Shown one piece after another: positions 39,495 through 49,249 of a stretch of DNA of 64,000 bases. Each line of letters opens with the position of its first letter. The stretch's first letter is position 1. The stretch covers positions 62,001 to 126,000 of the forward strand of contig NZ_CCRF01000045.1 of NCBI RefSeq assembly GCF_000751775.1, written 5' to 3'. This stretch comes from Caldibacillus thermoamylovorans. GTDB taxonomy: Bacteria; Bacillota; Bacilli; Bacillales; Caldibacillaceae. Both the position numbers and the translations under genes were made by a program. The notes below the pieces were generated by a model that did not search any database, was not told the origin of the DNA, and saw only the letters and a list, made by a program, of their open reading frames with translations.

Positions 39495-39660
39495 TAAGTG
39501 ATAGTTTATTGCTGGGAAGAAAATCCTTTCAAATGAACTTATTTTTGGAATATAAGGAGAAGGCTTTTCAAAACGTATAAACATATAATAAGAGGGAAAC
39601 AAATTAATTTGGAAGTTTCTAAATTAAAAGCAGTAGCGGAAACCTCTAAGGAGGATCTAT

Positions 39661-41736
39661 ATGTCAGATTATTTAGTGATTGTAGAATCACCAGCAAAAG
39701 CAAAAACGATTGAAAAATATTTAGGAAAAAAATATAAAGTGAAAGCATCCATGGGGCATGTCCGGGATTTGCCAAAAAGTCAAACCGGGGTTGATGTCGA
39801 TAATAACTATGAACCGAAATATATTACGATTCGGGGAAAAGGACCAGTCTTAAAAGAATTAAAATCAGCGGCAAAAAAGGCAAAAAAAATTTACTTGGCA
39901 GCTGACCCTGATCGTGAAGGTGAGGCAATTGCCTGGCATTTGGCACATACACTGGATCTCGATACAACATCCGATTGCCGGGTTGTTTTTAATGAAATTA
40001 CCAAAGATGCCATCAAAGAATCGTTTAAGCATCCAAGACCCATTAATATGGATTTGGTTGATGCTCAGCAAGCAAGAAGAATACTGGACCGGCTTGTCGG
40101 TTATAAAATCAGTCCGTTGTTATGGAAGAAGGTTAAAAAAGGTTTAAGTGCGGGCCGTGTTCAATCGGTTGCCGTCAAACTAATTATTGATCGAGAAAAT
40201 GAGATAAACAATTTTATTCCTGAAGAATACTGGACGATCAGTGGACAGTTCGAGTATGGAAATATAACTTTTCCTGCACAGTTTTTCGGGATTGGAAAAG
40301 AAAAATTGGAACTAAAGTCCGAACAAGAAGTGAACAAAATCCTATCACAATTGGATAAAAAAGAATTTCAAGTGAATTCAATTGTAAAAAGAGAAAGAAA
40401 ACGAAATCCGGCACCACCTTTTACCACTTCATCTTTACAACAAGAGGCAGCAAGAAAGTTAAATTTTCGGGCCCGAAAAACGATGATGATTGCACAACAA
40501 TTGTATGAAGGAATTGATCTTGGGAAAGAAGGATCTGTCGGATTAATCACTTATATGAGAACGGATTCAGTTCGTGTTTCGGAAACCGCTCAAAAAGAAG
40601 CAAAAGAGTTTATTACAGCTGAATTTGGCAAAGAGTATGCGGAACAAGTTGAAGTAAAAGGAAAAAAACAAGGGAATGTCCAAGATGCCCACGAAGCGAT
40701 CCGACCGACAAGTGTGATAAGGACGCCGAACAGCATAAAAGACTTTTTGTCCAGAGATCAATGGAAACTGTATAAACTTATTTGGGAACGTTTTGTGGCC
40801 AGTCAAATGTCCCCGGCAATCATGGATACGATGACGGTGGATTTAGTAAATGGGCAAGTCGTTTTTCGTGCGAATGGTTCTAAAGTGAAGTTTCAAGGTT
40901 TCATGAAAGTATATGTCGAAGCGACAGATGATAATCAAGAAACAAAAGATATTCTTCTTCCGGATCTAAAGGAAGGCGAGGTAATAAAAAATAAGGATAT
41001 CGAACCGAAACAACACTTTACCCAGCCACCGCCAAGATATTCAGAAGCCCGATTAGTGAAAACACTGGAAGAATTAGGGATTGGTAGACCTTCTACTTAT
41101 GCACCGACATTGGATACCATCCAAAAAAGGGGTTATGTATCCCTTGAAAATAAAAGATTCGTACCGACAGAACTGGGTGAAATTGTCATTCAACTTATGT
41201 CTGAATTTTTCCCTGAAATTATTAATGTGGAGTTTACCGCAAAAATGGAACGGGAACTGGATGAAATTGAAGAAGGAAAAGTCCAATGGGTTAAAGTCAT
41301 CGATGAGTTCTATAAAGATTTCAGGAAGTATTTAGAAAAAGCTGAATTGGAAATGGAAAAAATAGAAATCAAGGATGAATACGCAGGGGAAGATTGTGAA
41401 ATTTGCGGGAACCCGATGGTAATTAAAATGGGACGATTCGGGAAATTTATGGCTTGTAGCAATTTTCCCGATTGTCGAAATACGAAACCGATTATTAAAG
41501 AAATCGGTGTTCCTTGTCCAAAATGTAACAAAGGTCAAGTTATTGAAAGAAAAAGTAAAAAAAACCGCATCTTTTATGGTTGCAGCCGCTATCCTGAATG
41601 TGACTTCTTGTCCTGGGATAAACCGGTCGCGAGGCCATGTCCAAAATGTAACGGAATGCTGGTCGAGAAAAAGATTAAAAAAGGTGTACAAATCCAATGT
41701 ACGAATTGCGATTATAAAGAAAAACCACAAGAGTGA
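39661..41736 (+). CDS. topA: DNA topoisomerase I
   Basis: Type IA topoisomerase that relaxes negative supercoils. The Toprim domain begins [15 protein letters not shown] and has [11 protein letters not shown]. The active-site Tyr298 lies in LITYMRTDS. The C-terminal region has three four-cysteine zinc ribbons (starting CEICG, CPKCNKG and CPKCNGM). Its 691 residues match Bacillus TopA. AAGGAGGATC precedes the ATG. In B. subtilis trmFO follows; here a terminator and a repeat-bearing spacer do. Confidence 0.97.
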   Translation: MSDYLVIVESPAKAKTIEKYLGKKYKVKASMGHVRDLPKSQTGVDVDNNYEPKYITIRGKGPVLKELKSAAKKAKKIYLAADPDREGEAIAWHLAHTLDLDTTSDCRVVFNEITKDAIKESFKHPRPINMDLVDAQQARRILDRLVGYKISPLLWKKVKKGLSAGRVQSVAVKLIIDRENEINNFIPEEYWTISGQFEYGNITFPAQFFGIGKEKLELKSEQEVNKILSQLDKKEFQVNSIVKRERKRNPAPPFTTSSLQQEAARKLNFRARKTMMIAQQLYEGIDLGKEGSVGLITYMRTDSVRVSETAQKEAKEFITAEFGKEYAEQVEVKGKKQGNVQDAHEAIRPTSVIRTPNSIKDFLSRDQWKLYKLIWERFVASQMSPAIMDTMTVDLVNGQVVFRANGSKVKFQGFMKVYVEATDDNQETKDILLPDLKEGEVIKNKDIEPKQHFTQPPPRYSEARLVKTLEELGIGRPSTYAPTLDTIQKRGYVSLENKRFVPTELGEIVIQLMSEFFPEIINVEFTAKMERELDEIEEGKVQWVKVIDEFYKDFRKYLEKAELEMEKIEIKDEYAGEDCEICGNPMVIKMGRFGKFMACSNFPDCRNTKPIIKEIGVPCPKCNKGQVIERKSKKNRIFYGCSRYPECDFLSWDKPVARPCPKCNGMLVEKKIKKGVQIQCTNCDYKEKPQE

Positions 41737-41761
41737 GTGTAAACTTGCTCTTTCTTTTTTT
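41729..41761 (+). terminator. terminator overlapping the topA stop
   Basis: AAGAGTGAGT (41729-41738) pairs with ACTTGCTCTT (41743-41752), two G-U pairs and a GTAA loop, followed by TTCTTTTTTT. Confidence 0.75.
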
Positions 41762-42196
41762 AGTATAAGAAAGTATAAAAATACAAGTAAATAACTTGGG
41801 ATTAGTTTTATTGTCTAGCTCCGAGCGCCAGCGACTAGCAAACTTCACTCCCCTCCACTACGATAAGTCAACATCGGCTCGTGCCTCGCCGTGTTTCCTT
41901 TATCTCATTGCGGGGCGCTCCAGTTTGTACGTCGCTAAGCGGGCGCTCTGCGCTTTTCTTACTTATAAGTTTTTTATGGATTCTAATTCATTAAAATAAT
42001 GGTTTGCTTTCCCTTTCAAAAAACTTTCAAAATTTAACGGTTATTATAGATTTTTTTTATGGACAAAATATATATATATGTGTAATAATGTTCAATGTTG
42101 CGTGTTGTCGAAAATTGACTCATTATCTGCTGAAATTGAAAACTTCTTTACAGCGTGAGGCTATTCAGAAATTTATGAATAAATCGTGAACACCTA
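41762..42196. other. topA-xerC intergenic region without a gene
   Basis: The whole topA-xerC spacer is 517 bases (41737-42253), far longer than its neighbours. It holds the topA terminator, a GC-richer repeat at 41811-41965, about 230 AT-rich bases and the xerC promoter. No remnant of trmFO, which lies here in B. subtilis, is recognisable. Confidence 0.6.
41811..41965. repeat. dispersed Bacillaceae-type palindromic repeat
   Basis: A GC-richer island beginning TTGTCTAGCTCC and ending GCGCTCTGCGCTTTTCTTA, a layout I recognise from dispersed intergenic repeats of many Bacillaceae genomes. GAGCGCC plus AGCGAC (41823-41835) can pair with GTCGCT (41931-41936) and GGCGCTC (41942-41948). Another GGGGCGCTCC lies at 41911. 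It does not encode a plausible protein. Copy number elsewhere cannot be seen from this window. Confidence 0.72.
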
Positions 42197-42225
42197 TTGC
42201 AATATTCAAAAATTTATGGTAGTAT
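42197..42225 (+). promoter_or_regulatory. sigma-A promoter of xerC-hslVU-codY
   Basis: TTGCAA (42197-42202), a 17-base spacer and TAGTAT (42220-42225), 28 bases before the xerC start. Confidence 0.65.
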
Positions 42226-42253
42226 GAAGTAGCCGCCTAAAGAGGTGAAACGG

Positions 42254-43150
42254 ATGGAAAATGTAAATTTATTGCTTAAGGAGTTCATCGAATATTTGCA
42301 GCTGGAAAAAAATTACTCACAACTCACGATCGACAGTTATGAACATGAATTGAAAACTTTTTTCATGTTCATGGATGAACAAGCTATTCCAAGCATTAAT
42401 GAGGTTACCCATCAAGATGCACGTTTATATTTAACCAAATTATTTGAGCAACGATTTGCAAAGAAAACGATTTCTCGAAAAATTTCAAGCATCCGTTCCT
42501 TCTTTAAGTTTTTAATGAGAGAATCTAAAGTAGACACGAATCCTTTTGCTCAAGTTTCCTTACCAAAATTGGAAAAAAAGCTTCCTGACTTCTTTTACGA
42601 AGAAGAACTTGAAGTTCTTTTTCAATCCGTTGACTGCTCAACACCAGCTGGTCAAAGGGACAAAGCTCTGCTGGAAATCATATATGCTACAGGTATACGC
42701 GTAAGTGAATGTGCCGGGATTAAGCTTAGTGATTTAGACCAACATTTATCGATTCTTCTTGTAAAAGGAAAAGGAAATAAAGAGCGCTATGTACCGTATG
42801 GAAAATTTGCCAATCAAGCAATTCACGAATATATTGAATATGGTCGTAAAAAACTGATGGGTAAACAAAACCATCCGTATCTTTTTGTGAACCAAAAGGG
42901 TACTCCCCTTACAGCAAGAGGTATTCGATATATTTTTGATGAAATGATCAAACAATCAGGAATGAATAAACATATTCATCCACATATGATCAGACATTCT
43001 TTTGCAACCCATTTATTGAACCGTGGCGCGGATTTACGAACGGTTCAAGAATTGCTCGGCCATTCTTCCATATCGTCTACTCAGACGTATACGCATCTTA
43101 CAAAAGAGCATTTAAAAAAAACTTATCTTGCACATCATCCGCGTGCTTGA
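42254..43150 (+). CDS. xerC: tyrosine recombinase XerC (CodV)
   Basis: With XerD resolves chromosome dimers at dif. An N-terminal SAM-like DNA-binding domain (LLLKEFIEYLQLEKNYS) is followed by the catalytic domain with Arg149, His244 and Arg247 in HMIRHSF, His270 in LGHSS and nucleophile Tyr279. The ATG at 42254 follows GAGGTGAAA. It heads the codV-clpQ-clpY-codY order known from B. subtilis. Confidence 0.96.
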   Translation: MENVNLLLKEFIEYLQLEKNYSQLTIDSYEHELKTFFMFMDEQAIPSINEVTHQDARLYLTKLFEQRFAKKTISRKISSIRSFFKFLMRESKVDTNPFAQVSLPKLEKKLPDFFYEEELEVLFQSVDCSTPAGQRDKALLEIIYATGIRVSECAGIKLSDLDQHLSILLVKGKGNKERYVPYGKFANQAIHEYIEYGRKKLMGKQNHPYLFVNQKGTPLTARGIRYIFDEMIKQSGMNKHIHPHMIRHSFATHLLNRGADLRTVQELLGHSSISSTQTYTHLTKEHLKKTYLAHHPRA

Positions 43151-43168
43151 GTAAAAGGAGGCATGGGA

Positions 43169-43711
43169 GTGGAACAATTTCACGCAACAACTATTTTCGC
43201 CATTCATCATAATGGCAAGGGTGCAATGGCTGGTGATGGTCAGGTAACTTTAGGGAACTCCGTTGTAATGAAACATACAGCTAGAAAAGTGCGGAGACTT
43301 TATGGCGGCAAAGTATTGGCAGGTTTTGCCGGCTCAGTCGCTGATGCATTCACTCTTTTTGAAATGTTTGAAGGAAAATTAGAAGAATTTAACGGGAACT
43401 TGCAAAGAGCCGCAGTGGAATTGGCGAAACTTTGGAGGAGTGACCGGGTATTACGAAAGTTGGAAGCAATGCTCATTGTCATGGATAAAAAGGAAATGCT
43501 ACTTATATCGGGCACAGGTGAAGTGATTGAACCGGATGATGATATTCTAGCAATTGGGTCCGGTGGAAATTATGCATTGGCTGCTGGAAGAGCGCTAAAA
43601 CAATTTGCCGGTGAAAGTCTGTCAGCTAAAGAAATTGCAAAAGCGTCCTTAGAGATCGCTGCAAACATTTGTGTTTTTACAAATGGAAACATTATTGTTG
43701 AAGAGATTTAA
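43169..43711 (+). CDS. hslV: HslV (ClpQ/CodW) peptidase subunit
   Basis: Proteasome-like peptidase that forms the HslVU protease with HslU. The core [23 protein letters not shown] and the [14 protein letters not shown] segment are clear. AAAGGAGG at 43154-43161 leaves only one base before an ATG at 43163 but 7 bases before GTG at 43169, so the GTG is preferred, giving [11 protein letters not shown]. The B. subtilis enzyme is described as an N-terminal serine protease ([11 protein letters not shown]), and that serine is absent here. The nucleophile could instead be a threonine exposed by processing. Confidence 0.92.
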   Translation: MEQFHATTIFAIHHNGKGAMAGDGQVTLGNSVVMKHTARKVRRLYGGKVLAGFAGSVADAFTLFEMFEGKLEEFNGNLQRAAVELAKLWRSDRVLRKLEAMLIVMDKKEMLLISGTGEVIEPDDDILAIGSGGNYALAAGRALKQFAGESLSAKEIAKASLEIAANICVFTNGNIIVEEI

Positions 43712-43741
43712 CGACGGGGTTCATTTAAGGAGTGAAACAAA

Positions 43742-45160
43742 ATGGTTGAAATGAAAAAGTCTATTGAATTAACTCCGCGGCAAATAGTCGAGAGGTTAGA
43801 TCAATTTATCGTTGGTCAAACGGCGGCAAAAAGAGCTGTAGCCATTGCACTACGTAATCGATACCGAAGAAGTTTATTGCCTGACAAAATTCGTGATGAG
43901 ATTATTCCAAAAAATATTTTAATGATTGGTCCGACCGGTGTTGGTAAAACGGAAATAGCAAGAAGAATTGCCAAATTGGTAAAAGCGCCGTTCGTAAAGG
44001 TTGAAGCGACTAAGTTTACAGAAGTAGGCTATGTTGGACGTGATGTCGAATCCATGGTTCGTGACCTAGTGGAAACGAGCGTACGGTTAGTGAAACAAGA
44101 AATGATGCTACAAGTAAAAGAAAAAGCAGAAGAAAATGCAAATAATCGTCTTGTCGACATTCTCGTTCCATCCGGCAAAAAAGAAACGAATTTTAAAAAC
44201 CCGTTTGAAATGTTGTTTGGTAATAGCAGTCAACCGAATCAAGAGGAACAGTTGAAAAATGATTCAGATGAATTAAACAGAGCTGAAAAGAGAAGATTGA
44301 TCCGGGAAAAACTTGCGAATGGTGAATTAGAAGAGGAAATTGTTACCATCGAAATCGAAGAACAACAACCTTCCATGTTTGATATGTTTCAGGGGACCGG
44401 CATTGAACAGATGGGTATGAATATGCAGGATGCTCTAACTAGCCTGTTACCTAAAAAGAAAAAGAAAAGAAAACTGCCGGTAAAAGACGCACGAAAAATA
44501 TTAATTAATGAGGAAGCAAACAAACTTATTGATATGGATGAGGTTATCCAAGAAGCAATTTTCCGTGCTGAACAAACCGGTATCATCTTCATTGATGAAA
44601 TTGATAAAATTACCAGCAAAAGTTCAAATAATTCAGCTGACGTTTCCAGGGAAGGTGTACAGCGGGATATTTTACCAATTGTTGAAGGTTCAACCGTTGT
44701 AACGAAATATGGTCCGGTAAAAACGGATCACATATTATTTATTGCAGCAGGTGCGTTCCATACGGCAAAACCATCGGACTTGATCCCTGAGTTACAGGGA
44801 AGATTTCCAATCCGTGTTGAGCTCAATAAATTACTAATTGAAGATTTCATTCGGATTCTTGTTGAGCCGAATAATGCCATTATCAAACAATATGTTGCAT
44901 TATTGGAAACAGAAGGTATAAAAATAGAATTTTCTGACGATGCTATTCATAGAATTGCTGAAGTTGCATTTGAAGTAAATCAACAAACAGATAATATTGG
45001 AGCAAGAAGATTACATACAATCATGGAAAAATTACTTGAGGATCTCTCATTTGAGGCTCCTGAGATTTCGCTGGAGAAAATTGTAATAAATGCCCAATAT
45101 GTTGACGAAAAACTTGAAGTTATCGTAAAAGATAAGGATTTAAGTCGATTTATTCTCTAG
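43742..45160 (+). CDS. hslU: HslU (ClpY) unfoldase ATPase
   Basis: AAA+ hexamer that unfolds substrates and feeds HslV. Walker [10 protein letters not shown] has Lys69, Walker B is FIDEID, and sensor and arginine residues lie in [12 protein letters not shown]. The family's I domain insert spans about 110-245. The C-terminal [13 protein letters not shown]-type tail that docks in HslV is present. TAAGGAGTG precedes the ATG. Confidence 0.96.
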   Translation: MVEMKKSIELTPRQIVERLDQFIVGQTAAKRAVAIALRNRYRRSLLPDKIRDEIIPKNILMIGPTGVGKTEIARRIAKLVKAPFVKVEATKFTEVGYVGRDVESMVRDLVETSVRLVKQEMMLQVKEKAEENANNRLVDILVPSGKKETNFKNPFEMLFGNSSQPNQEEQLKNDSDELNRAEKRRLIREKLANGELEEEIVTIEIEEQQPSMFDMFQGTGIEQMGMNMQDALTSLLPKKKKKRKLPVKDARKILINEEANKLIDMDEVIQEAIFRAEQTGIIFIDEIDKITSKSSNNSADVSREGVQRDILPIVEGSTVVTKYGPVKTDHILFIAAGAFHTAKPSDLIPELQGRFPIRVELNKLLIEDFIRILVEPNNAIIKQYVALLETEGIKIEFSDDAIHRIAEVAFEVNQQTDNIGARRLHTIMEKLLEDLSFEAPEISLEKIVINAQYVDEKLEVIVKDKDLSRFIL

Positions 45161-45237
45161 CAGTGCTTCAACACCTGCAATTTAGCAATGTCGAAATAAT
45201 ATTCAAAGCAAAATTCAAATTATTAGGAGGAAGAATA

Positions 45238-46014
45238 ATGGAACTATTATCAAGAACAAGAAAGATTAATGCAATGTTACAAAGCGCAGGAGCAAAACCA
45301 GTTAACTTTAAGGAAATGTCGGAAACCTTATGTGAAGTTATTGATGCAAATGTGTTTATCGTAAGCAGAAGAGGAAAATTATTAGGATATGCCATTACCG
45401 AGCAAATTGAAAACGATCGAATGAAACAAATGTTAGAAGATCGTCAATTCCCGGAAGAATATACAAAGAGTTTATTCAATGTTATTGAAACAACAGCAAA
45501 CATAGATGTAAACAGTGAATACACTGCATTTCCAGTCGAAAATAAAGAACTATTTAATACAGGTTTAACGACTATTGTACCAATTAACGGCGGTGGCGAG
45601 AGATTGGGAACATTAATTCTTTCCCGTTTAGGTCGTGAATTTAATAATGATGATCTGCTTTTAGCTGAATATGGTGCTACTGTTGTCGGTATGGAAATTT
45701 TACGCGAAAAATCGGAAGAAATTGAAGAAGAAGCACGCAGTAAAGCAGTTGTGCAAATGGCAATCAGTTCACTTTCTTATAGTGAATTAGAAGCAATTGA
45801 ACATATTTTTGAGGAATTAAACGGAAAAGAAGGTCTACTTGTCGCATCGAAAATTGCCGACCGAGTAGGAATTACCCGTTCAGTCATCGTCAATGCATTG
45901 AGAAAATTAGAAAGTGCCGGTGTCATCGAATCTCGTTCTTTAGGTATGAAAGGTACGTTTATTAAAGTATTGAACGATAAGTTTTTAGAAGAACTTGAAA
46001 AAGTTAGATCATAA
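45238..46014 (+). CDS. codY: GTP- and isoleucine-sensing global regulator CodY
   Basis: Represses stationary-phase, amino-acid, motility and competence genes when branched-chain amino acids and GTP are plentiful. A GAF effector domain (about 1-155) is followed by a winged helix-turn-helix ([24 protein letters not shown]). The ATG at 45238 follows TAGGAGGAAG; an in-frame start at 45163 adds a non-family segment. The protein has 258 residues. In B. subtilis CodY represses the fla/che promoter just downstream. Confidence 0.97.
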   Translation: MELLSRTRKINAMLQSAGAKPVNFKEMSETLCEVIDANVFIVSRRGKLLGYAITEQIENDRMKQMLEDRQFPEEYTKSLFNVIETTANIDVNSEYTAFPVENKELFNTGLTTIVPINGGGERLGTLILSRLGREFNNDDLLLAEYGATVVGMEILREKSEEIEEEARSKAVVQMAISSLSYSELEAIEHIFEELNGKEGLLVASKIADRVGITRSVIVNALRKLESAGVIESRSLGMKGTFIKVLNDKFLEELEKVRS

Positions 46015-46036
46015 TAAATAAATTATTGAATGAAAG

Positions 46037-46119
46037 AGTGCGGCCATGCCTAGTTCTTTTTTCACAGGACATTATGTTCCTAGTGGATAAGAGCAGGAAG
46101 ATGGTCGCGCTTTTTCTTT
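46037..46119 (+). terminator. large hairpin terminator after codY
   Basis: AGTGCGGCCAT (46037-46047) pairs with ATGGTCGCGCT (46101-46111) with two G-U pairs, followed by a T-rich run. The long loop contains its own stem (CAC-AGGA with TCCT-A-GTG, about 46063-46085). Confidence 0.75.
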
Positions 46120-46171
46120 TTGAAATTTTTGTCACAATAGAAGGAAAATTACTATGATATGTCGAATAATA

Positions 46172-46216
46172 AAAAACAATGTCATTTTTTTTAGTAATAA
46201 TGGCATGATTTTTTTG
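46172..46216. terminator. possible bidirectional terminator upstream of flgB
   Basis: ATGTCATT (46179-46186) and AATGGCAT (46199-46206) pair with one G-U, flanked by an A run before and a T run after. It sits between the codY terminator and the fla/che promoter. Confidence 0.45.
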
Positions 46217-46230
46217 TTCACATAGGAAAA

Positions 46231-46248
46231 ATAGGTAGAATTACCTAT
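46231..46248. promoter_or_regulatory. dyad element upstream of fla/che promoter
   Basis: ATAGGTA and TACCTAT form a perfect 7-base inverted repeat around GAAT. It ends 20 bases before the -35 box of the promoter, a position that fits a protein-binding site. The binding protein is not known. Confidence 0.45.
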
Positions 46249-46268
46249 GAATATATTGGGACCTCTTA

Positions 46269-46297
46269 TAGACATTATCTACATTACGATTTAAAAT
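46269..46297 (+). promoter_or_regulatory. sigma-A fla/che promoter
   Basis: TAGACA (46269-46274) and TAAAAT (46292-46297) are 17 bases apart, 69 bases upstream of flgB. A sigma-D-like TAAA...GCGAAATT overlap is too poor to call. Confidence 0.65.
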
Positions 46298-46366
46298 AGA
46301 TGAAGAATGCGAAATTTGTCGTATATATGTGTTTTATGTCAATTTGATGACAAGGAGTAGACTGGG

Positions 46367-46768
46367 ATGAAAATATTTTCTGATACAATTTCTATTTTGG
46401 GTCAAGCACTGGATTACTCAACAACAAAACAAAAAGTTATTTCGCAAAATATTGCCAATGTTGACACGCCAAATTATAAGGCACAAGAGGTATTACCTTT
46501 TAAAACCGTATTAAAAAATGAGCTAAAAAACACAAATCACTTATCTGCACAAATAACAAACAATAAACATATACCCTTCCCACCTTCAGAAAATGGAACT
46601 GTAACAATTGTAAAAAATAATATCCAATATAATGAAAGCGGCAATAGTGTCGATGTCGATCAAGAAATGACAAAATTGGCGGAAAACCAAATTTATTACA
46701 ATGCATTAATCGATAGAATAAGCGGGAAGTTTCAAACGCTCCAATCGGTTATTAAGGGAGGAAAATAA
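46367..46768 (+). CDS. flgB: flagellar basal-body rod protein FlgB
   Basis: Proximal rod subunit that spans the peptidoglycan, exported by the flagellar type III system. The N-terminal IANVDTPNYKAQ motif and a C-terminal heptad-like helix are typical of the rod-hook family. Its 133 residues are normal. CAAGGAG precedes the ATG. First gene of the fla/che operon. Confidence 0.94.
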   Translation: MKIFSDTISILGQALDYSTTKQKVISQNIANVDTPNYKAQEVLPFKTVLKNELKNTNHLSAQITNNKHIPFPPSENGTVTIVKNNIQYNESGNSVDVDQEMTKLAENQIYYNALIDRISGKFQTLQSVIKGGK

Positions 46769-46770
46769 AA

Positions 46771-47214
46771 TTGTTTTCAGGTCTGAACATTACTTCCAGT
46801 GCATTGACAGCACAAAGATTACGGATGGATGTAATATCGTCAAATGTTGCCAATGTTGACTCTACCCGTGCAGAATACGTAAATGGCAGTTGGGTTCCTT
46901 ATCGCCGGAAAATGGTTGTTCTGGAACCAAAGGGTGAACAATTTTCAACTTTATTAAATAAGGCGATGAATAAAGATACGGTAACCTCGGGTGTAAAAGT
47001 TTCAAGAATTGTAGAAGACGAAACTCCTTATAAACTTGTTTATAACCCTGACCATCCTGATGCGAATGAAAATGGTTATGTACAGATGCCAAATGTGGAT
47101 CCTCTAAAGGAAATGGTTGATTTAATTAGTGCAACAAGATCTTATGAAGCGAATGTTACCGTCTTTAATGCTTCAAAATCAATGTTAGTTAAAGCATTGG
47201 ACATTGGAAAATAG
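46771..47214 (+). CDS. flgC: flagellar basal-body rod protein FlgC
   Basis: Proximal rod subunit. The start region SALTAQRLRMDVISSNVANVDS and the C-terminal ATRSYEANVTVFNASKSML motif are characteristic. It begins with TTG placed after AAGGGAGG, only 2 bases after flgB. Length 147. Confidence 0.94.
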   Translation: MFSGLNITSSALTAQRLRMDVISSNVANVDSTRAEYVNGSWVPYRRKMVVLEPKGEQFSTLLNKAMNKDTVTSGVKVSRIVEDETPYKLVYNPDHPDANENGYVQMPNVDPLKEMVDLISATRSYEANVTVFNASKSMLVKALDIGK

Positions 47215-47282
47215 GTATATGGTGAATGAATGATAGATACATAGTTTTTCGCTAGTAAAATCAAATTACGGAGGTGTTATTA

Positions 47283-47582
47283 TTGGCAATCAACCCGATT
47301 TCTCTGAATGTCGGTGCTGTTTCGGAGGCGAGTCATTCGGCAGTTACTCCGTATAAAGCGCAAAAAACATTCTCGAATTTTTTAAAGGATGCCATTAATC
47401 AAGTAAATGATGCTCAAATACAGTCTGACAACTTAACAAAGAAAATGGCTTTAGGAGAAAACGTAGAATTGCATGATGTTATGATTGCTTCCCAAAAGGC
47501 TTCCATTACATTACAGGCAACAATGGAAGTACGTAATAAAGTAGTTGAAGCTTACCAAGAAATTATGAGAATGCAAGTCTAA
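47283..47582 (+). CDS. fliE: flagellar hook-basal body protein FliE
   Basis: Joins the MS ring to the rod. The TTG at 47283 is chosen because GGAGGTG ends 6 bases before it; an in-frame GTG at 47274 lies inside that site. The C-terminal ASITLQATMEVRNKVVEAYQEIM signature is clear. Length 99. Confidence 0.93.
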   Translation: MAINPISLNVGAVSEASHSAVTPYKAQKTFSNFLKDAINQVNDAQIQSDNLTKKMALGENVELHDVMIASQKASITLQATMEVRNKVVEAYQEIMRMQV

Positions 47583-47638
47583 AAAGCAAAAGATATTTGA
47601 GGTACTTTAATTAAAAATCACTGTTCGGAGAGAGATAG

Positions 47639-49237
47639 ATGAAAGAAACGTTGCAAAACACAATAGAGAAAATAAAAAATAATTGGCAGGGGAAAACAAA
47701 ACGTCATAAGTTCCTTTTGATCGGTTCAATTATTTTATTTATTATAATTGTTTCTGTTCTTGTTTTTTTTACTACGAGAACAACGATGGTTCCTTTATAC
47801 AGTAATCTCACTCCAGCAGAAACAGGGAGCATAAAAGAGGCGCTAGATGCAAAAGGGATTCGATCTGAAATTACAGATGGCGGTACGACAATAAACGTAC
47901 CTAAAGAATCTGTTAACACATTACTTGTGGAACTGGCGGCAGAAGGAATTCCTAAAACAGGCAGTATCGATTACTCATTTTTTAGTGAAAACGCCGGGCT
48001 TGGCATGACAGATAATGAGTTTGATGTCATGAAATTGGATGCTATGCAAACCGAGCTGGCCAACTTGATTAAAAGCATTGACGGAATTAAAGATGCAAAT
48101 GTCATGATTACCCTTCCGGAAAATGGCATCTTTGTCAAGGACCAAAATGAAGAAGCTTCCGCATCAATTGTGTTAACAACAGAATCCGGATACGATTTTT
48201 CGGAAGGACAAATTAAAGCATTGTATACACTTGTATCAAAATCAGTACCAAACCTTCCTACTGATAATATCGTCATCATGGATCAAAATTTTGAGTACTA
48301 TGACTTAGAAAATGCAAAAAATTCTTCAAATGGAACAGATTTACAAAATCAATTTGCTGTTAAAAAAGAAATAGAACGTGATATACAACGGCAGGTTCAG
48401 AGCATGCTGGGTACGTTGATGGGTCAAAATAAAGTAGCTGTATCGGTGACGGCCGATATCGACTTTACACAAGAGAGCCGTGAAGAAAACCTAGTCGAAC
48501 CTGTTGATGAAGAAAATATGGAAGGAATTGCTGTCAGCGCTCAACGAATTAGTGAAACATACACAGGTGAAAATGCCGCAAACGGTGGCGTTCCACAAGC
48601 AGAAGATACCGGAGATACTTTGACCGGTTATACGGAAGGAACAACAGGTAATGGGGATTACGAAAAAACGGAAGAAACGATCAATTATGAAGTGAATAAA
48701 ATCCGTAAAGAAATTGTTGAAAGTCCTTTTAAAATTCGCGACTTGGGAATCCAAGTGATTGTTGAACCGCCAAATGCCAAAAGTCCCGATTCTGTTTCGA
48801 CGGAGGTAGAGCAAGCAATTCAGGATATGTTAAGCACAATTGTCCGTACATCGATTGATAAATCCGATAATAATGCTAATTTGACCGATGCGGATATTGA
48901 AAATAAAATTTCTGTCACTTTCCAACCGTTATTAGGAAAAGCGACGAATCCAAGTCAAACAACAGAAAGTAGTTTTCCTGTTTGGGGTTATATCGTTATC
49001 GGTATTCTTGCACTTGTGATTATTGTTTTACTCATTTTGTTTTTACGTAAACGACGGGAAGAACTAGAGGTTGAAGAAGAAGTTATTGAAACAAAACAAG
49101 AACCGCTATATGTTCCGGATTTAAATGAACCGAAAGAAACAGAAGAAATGATTAGAAAGAACCAAATTGAAAAGATGGCAAAAGAAAAACCAGATGAATT
49201 TGTCAAACTAATACGTACATGGCTTTCTCAAGAGTAA
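47639..49237 (+). CDS. fliF: flagellar MS-ring protein FliF
   Basis: Builds the membrane ring on which the motor and export gate assemble. Two membrane helices bracket the ring-building domains: about 25-46 and 447-468. The YscJ-like part has TMVPLYSNLTPAETGSIK. The C-terminal cytoplasmic end (KPDEFVKLIRTWLSQE) binds FliG. Length 532 is normal. It starts ATG after CGGAGAGAG. Confidence 0.95.
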   Translation: MKETLQNTIEKIKNNWQGKTKRHKFLLIGSIILFIIIVSVLVFFTTRTTMVPLYSNLTPAETGSIKEALDAKGIRSEITDGGTTINVPKESVNTLLVELAAEGIPKTGSIDYSFFSENAGLGMTDNEFDVMKLDAMQTELANLIKSIDGIKDANVMITLPENGIFVKDQNEEASASIVLTTESGYDFSEGQIKALYTLVSKSVPNLPTDNIVIMDQNFEYYDLENAKNSSNGTDLQNQFAVKKEIERDIQRQVQSMLGTLMGQNKVAVSVTADIDFTQESREENLVEPVDEENMEGIAVSAQRISETYTGENAANGGVPQAEDTGDTLTGYTEGTTGNGDYEKTEETINYEVNKIRKEIVESPFKIRDLGIQVIVEPPNAKSPDSVSTEVEQAIQDMLSTIVRTSIDKSDNNANLTDADIENKISVTFQPLLGKATNPSQTTESSFPVWGYIVIGILALVIIVLLILFLRKRREELEVEEEVIETKQEPLYVPDLNEPKETEEMIRKNQIEKMAKEKPDEFVKLIRTWLSQE

Positions 49238-49249
49238 GGAGGTGATTTT

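Noticed and set aside
39610-39711. Possible leader peptide starting with TTG and overlapping the topA start
   Set aside because: About 34 codons, a poor ribosome-site spacing and no known topA leader peptide; probably chance.
41796-41999. 67-codon plus-strand frame across the dispersed repeat
   Set aside because: It merely runs through the palindromic repeat, lacks a ribosome site and has no recognisable protein family.
42254-43150. XerC as integrase of a mobile element
   Set aside because: It lies in the conserved codV-clpQ-clpY-codY order and has the size and motifs of the housekeeping recombinase.
46120-46366. CodY-binding box near the fla/che promoter
   Set aside because: B. subtilis CodY represses this operon, but no stretch here matches AATTTTCNGAAAATT well enough.
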